Shown here piece by piece: positions 1-3,963 of a DNA stretch of 6,206 nt (position 1 is the stretch's first letter; every line of letters begins with the position of its first letter). Location: NCBI GenBank assembly GCA_964587505.1, contig CAZPLD010000037.1, positions 1 to 6,206 of the forward strand, given 5' to 3'. This DNA comes from 2-01-FULL-41-26 sp964587505. Its GTDB lineage: Bacteria > Patescibacteriota > Minisyncoccia > 2-02-FULL-40-12 > GWA2-44-9. The translations under genes and the position numbers were made by a program. The notes beneath the pieces were generated by a model, which worked only from the letters and a program-made list of their open reading frames with translations, searched no databases and was not told the DNA's origin.

Positions 1-385
1 GCTCATCGGGGCGTATTTGAAGTTCGCTTTCACTTGCCTTGGCAAGCACGGCTACGGTGGCGGTGGATGTATGAACCCGGCCGCTTTTTTCGGTTTTAGG
101 CACCCTCTGTACTCTATGAACTCCTGACTCGTTTTTTATTTTTGAAAAAGCGCCTTCTCCTTTTAATTCAAACACAACCGACTTGAACCCACCGATACTT
201 GTCTCGTTTGAGTCAATTACGTCGAAACCCCAGCCCTTGAGGGCGGCGTATTTTTTGTACATAGTAAAAAGAGTTCCGGCAAAAAGAGCGGCTTCGTCGC
301 CGCCGGCGCCGGCTCTTATTTCCACTATAGCTTCATTATTTAGATTGCGGGGCTTTGGCTGATTTTGATAGGGAGTGTAGCCCAT
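1..385 (-). CDS. prfA: Peptide chain release factor 1, N-terminally short, 3' end outside the window
   Basis: Class I release factor that reads UAA/UAG in the ribosomal A site and triggers release of the finished peptide. The visible 128 residues match RF1 domain 2: VEIRAGAGGDEA at 21-32, GGFKSVVFELKGEG at 65-78, ESGVHRVQRVP at 86-96 and SGRVHTSTATVAVL at 101-114. The P96-K97-T98 tripeptide sits where RF1 carries its PxT stop-codon recognition motif (RF2 has SPF), which favours RF1. The catalytic GGQ loop would lie beyond position 1 and is not seen. The start is unusual: ATG at 385 directly follows the in-frame TAA of rpmE (388-386), so the protein cannot extend upstream. Only about 20 residues precede the conserved block, where E. 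coli RF1 has about 110, so domain 1 is missing. It is cotranscribed with rpmE. Family identity is firm; the functional effect of the truncation is inference. Confidence 0.93.
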   Translation of the reverse strand, partial: MGYTPYQNQPKPRNLNNEAIVEIRAGAGGDEAALFAGTLFTMYKKYAALKGWGFDVIDSNETSIGGFKSVVFELKGEGAFSKIKNESGVHRVQRVPKTEKSGRVHTSTATVAVLAKASESELQIRPDE

Positions 386-628
386 TTATTTTCTTGCTTT
401 CTTTTTCGAGGGAGATGACTTTTGAGCGGTCTTTTCGAGGCGCTTTTTGAATTTTTCAACCCGGCCTCGGGTATCCAAAATCTTTTCCGTGCCTGTATAG
501 AAAGGATGACACTTTGAGCATATGCCTGTGTTAATTTCCGGCATCGTAGAGCCGGTTGTCCAAGTATTGCCGCAGGCGCATTTAACCTTGGCGTTGGGAT
601 AATATTGAGGATGTATTCCTTGTTTCAT
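386..628 (-). CDS. rpmE: 50S ribosomal protein L31, zinc-binding type
   Basis: Small protein of the large ribosomal subunit, at the bridge to the 30S head in known bacteria. The 80 residues begin MKQGIHPQYYPNAKVKCACG, a typical L31 N-terminus. Cys17 and Cys19, then Cys37 and Cys40, form the CxC...CxxC set of the zinc-binding (C+) form. KCHPFYTGTEKILDTRGRVE follows from residue 39 and the tail is very basic (ends KKKARK), as expected for rRNA contact. The stop TAA is immediately followed by the ATG of prfA, so the two are surely cotranscribed and probably translationally coupled. No Shine-Dalgarno sequence is seen before the ATG, and the promoter at 640-667 places the transcript start only about five bases upstream, suggesting near-leaderless translation. 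The rpmE-prfA pairing is common in bacteria. Confidence 0.97.
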   Translation of the reverse strand: MKQGIHPQYYPNAKVKCACGNTWTTGSTMPEINTGICSKCHPFYTGTEKILDTRGRVEKFKKRLEKTAQKSSPSKKKARK

Positions 629-639
629 AAGTTATGTGT

Positions 640-667
640 ATTTTATCACAAAGCTTGATAAAGTCAA
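640..667 (-). promoter_or_regulatory. Sigma-70-type promoter for rpmE-prfA
   Basis: On the minus strand TTGACT (667-662) is separated by 16 bases from TAAAAT (645-640), preceded by TGA, which makes an extended -10. The transcript start expected near 633 lies about five bases before the rpmE ATG at 628. This is inferred from consensus only. Confidence 0.7.
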
Positions 668-683
668 AGCATTCTGATACGCT
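655..683 (+). promoter_or_regulatory. Possible promoter for the small secreted-protein gene
   Basis: TTGATA (655-660), a 17-base spacer ending in TGA, then TACGCT (678-683). The -10 matches only at the T, A and final T positions, but a TG extension and ideal spacing are present. The predicted start near 690 would leave a 30-base leader that includes the GAGG ribosome site at 709-712. It overlaps the divergent rpmE promoter, so the two could compete for polymerase. The match is weak. Confidence 0.35.
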
Positions 684-719
684 AACATAGGTTCTCGGAT
701 TATAAAAAGAGGAAAGTAG

Positions 720-968
720 ATGTTGAAATCAAGGCTGGATAAGAGGCTTTTTGTGATCGGGGCTATTATGGTATCCTTGGTTCCCGGCTTTATTCTAACG
801 TCGTTTCATGATGTTAAGGCCGAACAGCCAAGATCGGCCAAACTCGTTTACGAAACCAATGATTACAGAGTCTACTGCGAAGAGCCGAGTGGCGATAAGA
901 TTTATATAGCCGGCAACCCGGTTGCCGGCGGAGTGGATATAGAGATTGTCCCTGGTGGCTGTAAGTAA
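720..968 (+). CDS. Small predicted secreted protein of unknown function
   Basis: I do not recognise the family. The 82 residues start with a basic stretch (K3, R5, K8, R9), a hydrophobic core at about 10-29 and VKA at 32-34 before EQ, which fits a type I signal peptide cut after A34; an uncut membrane anchor is possible. The mature part would be about 48 residues, with only two cysteines, C53 and C81, which could form one disulfide outside the cell. The sequence around 60-77 is rich in alternating hydrophobic residues and looks like beta strand. A good ribosome site, GAGG at 709-712, stands seven bases before the ATG and fixes the start. The gene has its own terminator at 970-991 and stands alone between a divergent rpmE and the rpsB operon. 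Its coding status is supported by the start signals, signal peptide and terminator, not by homology. Confidence 0.72.
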   Translation: MLKSRLDKRLFVIGAIMVSLVPGFILTSFHDVKAEQPRSAKLVYETNDYRVYCEEPSGDKIYIAGNPVAGGVDIEIVPGGCK

Positions 969-969
969 T

Positions 970-991
970 GCAGGCGATACGCCTGCTTTTT
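970..991 (+). terminator. Intrinsic terminator after the small secreted-protein gene
   Basis: A perfect 7-bp stem, GCAGGCG (970-976) with CGCCTGC (980-986), closes an ATA loop and is followed by TTTTT (987-991). It begins two bases after the stop codon and insulates the gene from the rpsB promoter only a few bases further on. Confidence 0.9.
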
Positions 992-996
992 CATGC

Positions 997-1025
997 TTGA
1001 TTTATTGGGGTTAATTTGGTAATAT
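997..1025 (+). promoter_or_regulatory. Promoter of the rpsB-tsf operon, predicting a leaderless mRNA
   Basis: TTGATT (997-1002), a 17-base spacer ending in TGG (1017-1019), and TAATAT (1020-1025) form an extended -10 promoter. The start seven bases after the -10 would be 1032, one base before the rpsB ATG at 1033. No Shine-Dalgarno sequence is seen upstream of that ATG, consistent with a leaderless message. Confidence 0.7.
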
Positions 1026-1032
1026 TGTTCTC

Positions 1033-1722
1033 ATGCAAGAAATACAAACAGCAGTTTCATATGAGGACATGTTGAAGGCGGGCATGCACTTTGGCCGCAA
1101 AAAGACGGTATTTAACCCGTTGATGTCAAGGTATGTTTTTACCGTCCGCGACGGGATATGTATCATCGACCTTTTAAAAACCCAAGCCCAGCTGAAAAAC
1201 AGTATTGAATTTATCAAGTCGATTTTAGCCAAAGGAGGAATCATATTGTTCGTAGCTCTTACAAAGCAATCGGTCGATTCTACAAAAGAGTTGGCTGAAG
1301 CGTTGAATATGCCCTACGTTATTGATAGGTGGCTGGGCGGAACGCTTACTAATTACAAAGTAATAAATTCAAGAGTAAAAAAACTGGAAGAGCTTGAAAA
1401 AGCGACTAAGTCCGGCGAATTGGACAAATATACGAAGAAAGAAAGAATGATGTTCAACAAAGAACTTCAGAAAATGTCTGTTCATTTCGAAGGTCTCAAG
1501 AAGTTAACCCGGATGCCGGATGCCGTATTTGTCTCATCTCTTAAGGAAAGCGCTTTGCCTGTCAGGGAAGCCAAAAGGGCGGGTGTTAAAACTTTAGGCA
1601 TCGCTAACACCGATTCCAATCCGGACGACATGGATTATGTAATTCCGGCCAATGACCGCTCCAAAAAGTCAGTGGATTTGATCATGGAAATAATCAAGAA
1701 CGAATTAGTCCATAATAAATAA
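1033..1722 (+). CDS. rpsB: 30S ribosomal protein S2
   Basis: Protein of the small ribosomal subunit, bound at the back between head and body. The 229 residues are close to the usual 230-260. Family landmarks occur in order: MLKAGMHFGRKKTVFNP at 13-29, DGICIIDLLKT at 40-50, DRWLGGTLTN at 98-107, a charged helical hairpin at about 113-160, MPDAVFV at 161-167, and AGVKTLGIANTDSNPDDMDY at 183-202. Few lysine-rich residues follow the last helix. The ATG at 1033 has no ribosome site, and a promoter predicts transcription starting one base earlier, so the message is probably leaderless. The stop TAA shares its last base with the ATG of tsf, which implies translational coupling. In many bacteria S2 represses its own operon; no such operator could fit in a leaderless transcript, so control would differ here (inference). 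Confidence 0.98.
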   Translation: MQEIQTAVSYEDMLKAGMHFGRKKTVFNPLMSRYVFTVRDGICIIDLLKTQAQLKNSIEFIKSILAKGGIILFVALTKQSVDSTKELAEALNMPYVIDRWLGGTLTNYKVINSRVKKLEELEKATKSGELDKYTKKERMMFNKELQKMSVHFEGLKKLTRMPDAVFVSSLKESALPVREAKRAGVKTLGIANTDSNPDDMDYVIPANDRSKKSVDLIMEIIKNELVHNK

Positions 1723-2180
1723 TGTCAAAATTAACCGACGTAGAAAAAGTAAAACACTTAAGGGAAAGCACCGGGCTCTCGTTTAATGAAATAAAAAAAG
1801 CTCTCGATGAAGCCGGTGGTGAAGTGTCCCGGGCAACGGAAGTTCTAAAAGCTCATGGGGTAAAGATGGCGGAAAAAAAGTCGTCCCGTGCCGTTAAAGA
1901 GGGCGTTGTTTCTTCATATATCCATGCCACCAAGAAAATGGGCTCAATGGTTGAACTTCTTTGCGAAACTGATTTCGTGGCCAGGAACATGGAGTTTCAA
2001 AATTTAGCGCACGAACTTGCCATGCACATTGCGGCTTTAAAGCCGGGGAGCGTCAGCGACCTTTTAGAACAGCCCTATGTTAAGGATCAGGATATGACCG
2101 TGAAAGATCTCATCAATAGCTATGTGGCTAAACTGGGAGAAAATATTCAGGTGGGCCGGTTTGCAATATTCGAAATTTAA
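1722..2180 (+). CDS. tsf: Elongation factor Ts, unusually short form
   Basis: Guanine-nucleotide exchange factor that releases GDP from EF-Tu so that it can bind GTP and aminoacyl-tRNA again. The 152 residues start with a UBA-like three-helix domain (about 5-45, with LRESTGLSFNEIKKAL at 13-28) that binds EF-Tu. The exchange motif TDFVARN lies at 83-89 and inserts near the EF-Tu magnesium site. The end GENIQVGRF (139-147) is the normal C-terminus of the short forms. Compared with the Thermus protein (about 196 residues), some 45-50 residues are missing between AMHIAALKP (100-108) and LLEQPYVKD (114-122), a region that is normally helical. The frame is intact through the junction, so this looks like a clean internal loss, not a frameshift. 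The ATG overlaps the rpsB stop by one base, and the TPR gene follows six bases after the stop. Confidence 0.96.
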   Translation: MSKLTDVEKVKHLRESTGLSFNEIKKALDEAGGEVSRATEVLKAHGVKMAEKKSSRAVKEGVVSSYIHATKKMGSMVELLCETDFVARNMEFQNLAHELAMHIAALKPGSVSDLLEQPYVKDQDMTVKDLINSYVAKLGENIQVGRFAIFEI

Positions 2181-2186
2181 CCATAA

Positions 2187-2804
2187 ATGTTTCTTCTTAT
2201 TCCTCTTACATTATTATTGGCATCAGTTGTAGGCATTTCAGTGATTGTTTTCCGCAAGATGCCATATCTGAACAAACTTACCCCGGAAACACATCTGTCT
2301 GCGCAGACGGGTGCGGTGGGAGATATTTTGGCCGAATTGTTTCCGGAATTTTCCGAAGGATTTAAGAGTTTAAAACTGAAAGAATACGGAGATGTGTGGC
2401 TCATAGAACTTGAGAAACTTCTCCGAAGATTGCGGGTCTTTTCTTTGAAAATGGACAGAATATCCGAATCGTGGATAAAGAAAATAAGAAACGGCAATGT
2501 ATCCAGGGCAACCAATGCCGTGGTTGAAGAAAAAAATAAAGAGGCGGAAATGCCGGTCATCAAGGTTCAGCATGCTCCGGGGATGTCTTTGGAAGACATG
2601 AAAAGAGAGGAACAGAAATTGATAATAGAAATAGCCAAAAATCCCAAAGACTCCAAGTTATACGAAACTCTCGGCGATCTCTATGTCAAAATGAATAATC
2701 TTTCTGACGCCAAAGAATCATTTGAAGCGGCAATAGAGCTCAATCCTCACAACGAAGAACTGCAGAAAAAGCATTCTCAAGTAGTCGAAAATGTGTTAAA
2801 ATAA
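2187..2804 (+). CDS. Membrane-anchored protein with a C-terminal TPR repeat
   Basis: No specific function is recognised. The 205 residues begin with a hydrophobic segment at about 2-22 followed by R23-K24, which suggests a single membrane anchor with the rest in the cytoplasm. A charged linker region (about 25-150) has amphipathic helices and two basic patches near 75-105. One clear tetratricopeptide repeat occupies about 156-189: LYETLGDLYVKMNNLSDAKE carries the G, Y and A positions of helix A and the start of B, and SFEAAIELNP completes it. TPRs bind other proteins, so a scaffolding or assembly role at the membrane is likely (inference). It follows tsf after six bases without a clear ribosome site, so it is the third gene of the rpsB operon and probably depends on coupling. 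The end of the gene contains the predicted promoter of the tRNA cluster. Confidence 0.88.
   Translation: MFLLIPLTLLLASVVGISVIVFRKMPYLNKLTPETHLSAQTGAVGDILAELFPEFSEGFKSLKLKEYGDVWLIELEKLLRRLRVFSLKMDRISESWIKKIRNGNVSRATNAVVEEKNKEAEMPVIKVQHAPGMSLEDMKREEQKLIIEIAKNPKDSKLYETLGDLYVKMNNLSDAKESFEAAIELNPHNEELQKKHSQVVENVLK
2774..2802 (+). promoter_or_regulatory. Predicted promoter of the tRNA-Thr/tRNA-Tyr cluster
   Basis: TTCTCA (2774-2779), a 17-base spacer ending in TGT, and TAAAAT (2797-2802) form an extended -10 promoter inside the last codons of the TPR gene. The start expected near 2809 gives a leader of about 12 bases before the first tRNA at 2821. Read-through from the rpsB operon is also possible because no terminator separates them. 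Confidence 0.5.
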
Positions 2805-2820
2805 AGTGTCTCAATAGGTT

Positions 2821-2895
2821 GCCGACCTAGCTCAACGGTAGAGCAACGCTTTTGTAAAGCGAAGGTTCCCGGTTCAAGTCCGGGGGTCGGCTCCA
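2821..2895 (+). tRNA. tRNA-Thr (anticodon TGT)
   Basis: A full cloverleaf of 75 bases. The acceptor is GCCGACC with GGTCGGC, the D arm GCTC/GAGC with GG in the loop, the anticodon loop TTTGTAA giving TGT, and the T arm CCCGG-TTCAAGT-CCGGG. CCA is encoded (2893-2895). The outermost anticodon-stem pair appears to be A-A, a mismatch. It decodes ACA and, by wobble, other ACN codons. It is separated by one base from the following tRNA-Tyr, so a shared transcript is near certain. Confidence 0.96.
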
Positions 2896-2896
2896 T

Positions 2897-2980
2897 GGGG
2901 GTGTGGTGGAGTGGTCAATCACAACAGACTGTAAATCTGTCGGCCGTGTGCCTACGCAGGTTCGAATCCTGCCGCCCCCA
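2897..2980 (+). tRNA. tRNA-Tyr (anticodon GTA)
   Basis: A class II tRNA of 84 bases. The acceptor GGGGGTG pairs with CGCCCCC (one T-G wobble), the anticodon stem ACAGA/TCTGT closes CTGTAAA (anticodon GTA), and the T arm is GCAGG-TTCGAAT-CCTGC. The long variable arm (2941-2955) has a GGC/GCC stem, as tRNA-Tyr of bacteria should. The discriminator is A2980. CCA is not encoded (CAA follows), unlike the neighbouring tRNA-Thr, so a CCA-adding enzyme is needed. Its last 18 bases plus the next two are repeated exactly at 3114-3133. Confidence 0.96.
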
Positions 2981-2982
2981 CA
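2963..2982 (+). repeat. 20-bp direct repeat, copy 1 (tRNA-Tyr 3' end)
   Basis: This copy spans the T loop, the 3' side of the T stem, the 3' acceptor strand, the discriminator and two following bases of tRNA-Tyr. It is identical to 3114-3133 and the match stops sharply at both ends. A tRNA 3' end repeated downstream is the usual mark of an attachment site used by tyrosine recombinases (known for the class); no integrase gene is seen in the window. Confidence 0.9.
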
Positions 2983-3030
2983 AATGATCCGCAAGGACAG
3001 CCGGTGGCTGTCCGCGCGGAGCATCATTTG
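2981..3030 (+). other. Long imperfect hairpin directly after tRNA-Tyr
   Basis: Three nested helices: CAAATGAT (2981-2988) with ATCATTTG (3023-3030), CCGC (2989-2992) with GCGG (3016-3019), and GGACAGCC (2995-3002) with GGCTGTCC (3006-3013), closed by a GGT loop. That is 20 base pairs in 50 bases, with only a bulge (AGC) and a small internal loop. No T-tract follows, so it is not a standard terminator. It forms the left part of the insert between the two tRNA-Tyr end repeats. Confidence 0.75.
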
Positions 3031-3086
3031 CAGGAAGGAAGAATTCGAAAGCCAGAGGCGCGGCGGCGCCGAGGCGGGGTCGCAGA

Positions 3087-3104
3087 ATCCGCCAGTAGGC
3101 GGAT
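3087..3104. repeat. Short GC-rich palindrome in the insert
   Basis: ATCCGCC (3087-3093) and GGCGGAT (3098-3104) pair perfectly around AGTA. Palindromes of this CCGCC...GGCGG kind resemble dispersed intergenic repeats that I associate with Parcubacteria genomes; that association is from memory and not checked. It lies in the right part of the insert between the tRNA-Tyr end repeats. Confidence 0.6.
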
Positions 3105-3113
3105 ATCGGTGAC

Positions 3114-3133
3114 CGAATCCTGCCGCCCCCACA
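3114..3133 (+). repeat. 20-bp direct repeat, copy 2 (orphan tRNA-Tyr 3' end)
   Basis: An exact copy of 2963-2982 without the rest of a tRNA before it; the bases upstream cannot form the matching T stem or acceptor. Its last A is the first base of the ATG of the DUF2061 gene. Removing one repeat copy with the 131 bases between (2983-3113) would place the tRNA-Tyr discriminator one base before that ATG, which probably shows the arrangement before insertion (inference). Confidence 0.9.
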
Positions 3134-3351
3134 TGAATTTTCAAGAAACAAAATCAAGGTCAGTTATTAAAAGTATTATCTGGCGGGTTGTTGCCACCCT
3201 TTTGACTTGGGGCGTAATATATTTTTTTAATGGTAGTGTTGGTGATTCGTTGAAGATTACTCTATGGGCTGCCGGGTTGAGCATGATTGCTTATTATATT
3301 CACGAACGGGTTTGGAATAACATTAAATGGGGCAAAGTAACACATGATTAA
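3133..3351 (+). CDS. DUF2061 family small membrane protein
   Basis: The 72 residues match the DUF2061 pattern: ETKSRSVIKSIIWRVVATLL at 5-24, a first membrane helix at about 14-33, a loop with FNGSVGDSLKI at 32-42, a second helix at about 42-57 and the characteristic end YYIHERVWNNIKWG at 54-67. DUF2061 proteins have two predicted membrane helices and no established function. I chose the ATG at 3133 because homology begins within a few residues; a longer in-frame extension to 3004 would read through the GC-rich insert and has no family support. No ribosome site is seen before the ATG, which overlaps the last base of the orphan tRNA-Tyr end. The gene overlaps the next one by eight bases. It occupies the place between Tyr and Thr(GGU) tRNAs where E. 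coli has a Gly tRNA. Confidence 0.88.
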   Translation: MNFQETKSRSVIKSIIWRVVATLLTWGVIYFFNGSVGDSLKITLWAAGLSMIAYYIHERVWNNIKWGKVTHD

Positions 3352-3523
3352 AAAAGTTGGTTCAAAATATGTAGTCGTGGCCGAAAGCGGCCGGCACATG
3401 GGGGAATATAAGACCAAAGCCGAAGCCAAGAAACGGCTCCAGCAGATAGAGTTTTTTAAGCATTTAAAATCAGGTTCCGGATTAAAATTAAAACTAAGAA
3501 AGAAGTCGTTGTTAAAAAAGTAA
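3344..3523 (+). CDS. Small basic conserved-type protein (59 residues)
   Basis: The start ATG lies inside the end of the DUF2061 gene (8-base overlap), so translation is probably coupled. The sequence has a strand-turn-strand segment KKVGSKYVVVAESGRHMGEY (3-22), then TKAEAKKRLQQIEFFKH (24-40) as an amphipathic helix, and a lysine-rich tail (KLKLRKKSLLKK). The pattern of a short beta hairpin followed by (K)TKAEAEKRLxQIExFKH is one I know from many small bacterial and phage proteins without assigned function. The basic tail suggests binding to nucleic acid or the ribosome, but this is a guess. Stop TAA at 3521-3523; the Thr(GGU) tRNA begins 18 bases later. Confidence 0.8.
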   Translation: MIKKVGSKYVVVAESGRHMGEYKTKAEAKKRLQQIEFFKHLKSGSGLKLKLRKKSLLKK

Positions 3524-3537
3524 AAACATGCTAACAT
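3509..3537 (+). promoter_or_regulatory. Possible promoter for tRNA-Thr(GGT)
   Basis: TTGTTA (3509-3514), a 17-base spacer ending in TGC, and TAACAT (3532-3537) match an extended -10 promoter. The tRNA begins only four bases after the -10, closer than usual, so either the start is forced to the tRNA 5' end or the tRNA comes from a longer transcript through the preceding genes. Confidence 0.35.
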
Positions 3538-3541
3538 ACAT

Positions 3542-3616
3542 GCCGTTGTAGCTCAGTGGTAGAGCAACTCCATGGTAAGGAGTAGGTCGTCGGTTCAATC
3601 CCGACCAACGGCTCCA
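3542..3616 (+). tRNA. tRNA-Thr (anticodon GGT)
   Basis: A 75-base cloverleaf: acceptor GCCGTTG/CAACGGC, D arm GCTC-AGTGGTA-GAGC, anticodon stem ACTCC/GGAGT around ATGGTAA (anticodon GGT), T arm GTCGG-TTCAATC-CCGAC. CCA is encoded at 3614-3616. It decodes ACC and ACU. With Thr(TGT) and Tyr(GTA) upstream it reproduces the relative order thrU-tyrU-x-thrT of the E. coli tufB operon (known gene order). Confidence 0.97.
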
Positions 3617-3639
3617 GATAAATTAAATTTTAGAACGCA

Positions 3640-3775
3640 GCTGGCTTGGCCAAATTCGAGGCAAAACCGAGCATTGAAGCGAGACATAGTAAACTATGTT
3701 GAGCGAGAAGCGGAGGTTTTAACGAAGAAGTTGGCCAAGAGCGTCCTCGCCATAGTTTAGGCGAGAGCGGCCAGC
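3640..3775 (+). repeat. Structured repeat, copy A
   Basis: A nested inverted-repeat element downstream of tRNA-Thr(GGT). An outer GCTGG/CCAGC pair (3640-3644 with 3771-3775) encloses a long arm and a small hairpin. The long arm is CTTGGCCAA/TTGGCCAAG (3645-3653 with 3731-3739), TTCG/CGAA (3655-3658 with 3723-3726), AAAACC/GGTTTT (3663-3668 with 3715-3720) and a tip hairpin ACATAG-TAAA-CTATGT (3684-3699). The small hairpin is CTCGCC/GGCGAG (3746-3751 with 3760-3765). The 93 bases from 3646 to 3738 align without gaps to copy B in reverse complement (4095 down to 4003) at about 67% identity, with paired changes that keep the stems. Its nature (RNA, DNA hairpin repeat or mobile unit) is unknown. 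Confidence 0.85.
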
Positions 3776-3784
3776 AAGTTATAT

Positions 3785-3949
3785 ATGCCCCAAGATAATT
3801 TACTAAGAATGAAGTGTACAATTTGCAAGCAAGCAAATTATTATACTTCTAAAAATAAAAAATTAGTTGAGAGAAAACTGGAATATAAGAAATTTTGCAA
3901 ATGGTGCAAGAAACATACTCCTCATAAAGAAGCTCGAATAACCGGGTAA
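3785..3949 (+). CDS. rpmG: 50S ribosomal protein L33
   Basis: Small zinc-ribbon protein of the large ribosomal subunit near the E site. The 54 residues carry Cys11-x-x-Cys14 and Cys38-x-x-Cys41, the KCTICKQANYYTSKNKK block at 10-26 and CKKHTPHKEA at 41-50, all standard for L33. I chose the ATG at 3785 over the internal one at residue 9 because MPQDNLLRMKC keeps the usual eight to ten residues before the first cysteine. No ribosome site is visible; the start lies ten bases after structured repeat A. Repeat B begins 14 bases after the stop, so the gene is enclosed by two opposite copies of the repeat. L33 next to tRNA-Trp recalls the common tuf-tRNA-Trp-secE-nusG neighbourhood, although secE and nusG are not here. 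Confidence 0.95.
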   Translation: MPQDNLLRMKCTICKQANYYTSKNKKLVERKLEYKKFCKWCKKHTPHKEARITG

Positions 3950-3963
3950 TAATTTATTCGTAC

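Noticed and set aside
1011..1244. Minus-strand open frame opposite the start of rpsB
   Set aside because: It is antisense to firmly identified S2 sequence, has no family resemblance, and no ribosome site decides its start.
2177..2573. Two minus-strand open frames opposite the TPR gene
   Set aside because: They are low-complexity shadows rich in F and S, typical of the complement of lysine- and glutamate-rich codons. The plus-strand frame has a TM helix, a TPR and operon spacing.
2983..3113. Remnant of the missing tRNA-Gly in the insert
   Set aside because: No stretch could be fitted to a Gly acceptor, D arm or TCC anticodon loop with proper spacing.
3004..3132. A 43-residue N-terminal extension of the DUF2061 gene
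   Set aside because: The extension is arginine/alanine-rich translation of the GC-rich structured insert. DUF2061 similarity begins at the ATG at 3133.
2981..3133. Insert read as an intron within tRNA-Tyr
   Set aside because: tRNA-Tyr is complete and correctly paired before the insert, and the second end has no 5' partner, so splicing is not needed to form the tRNA.
2827..3157. Open frames on both strands through the tRNA genes and the GC-rich insert
   Set aside because: They read through tRNA-Thr and tRNA-Tyr. Residues such as RIRTCVGTRPTDLQSVV are the well-known false translation of a tRNA.
3572..3760. Plus-strand open frame starting inside tRNA-Thr(GGT) and crossing repeat A
   Set aside because: It begins inside a tRNA and covers an inverted-repeat element; its translation has no coding character.
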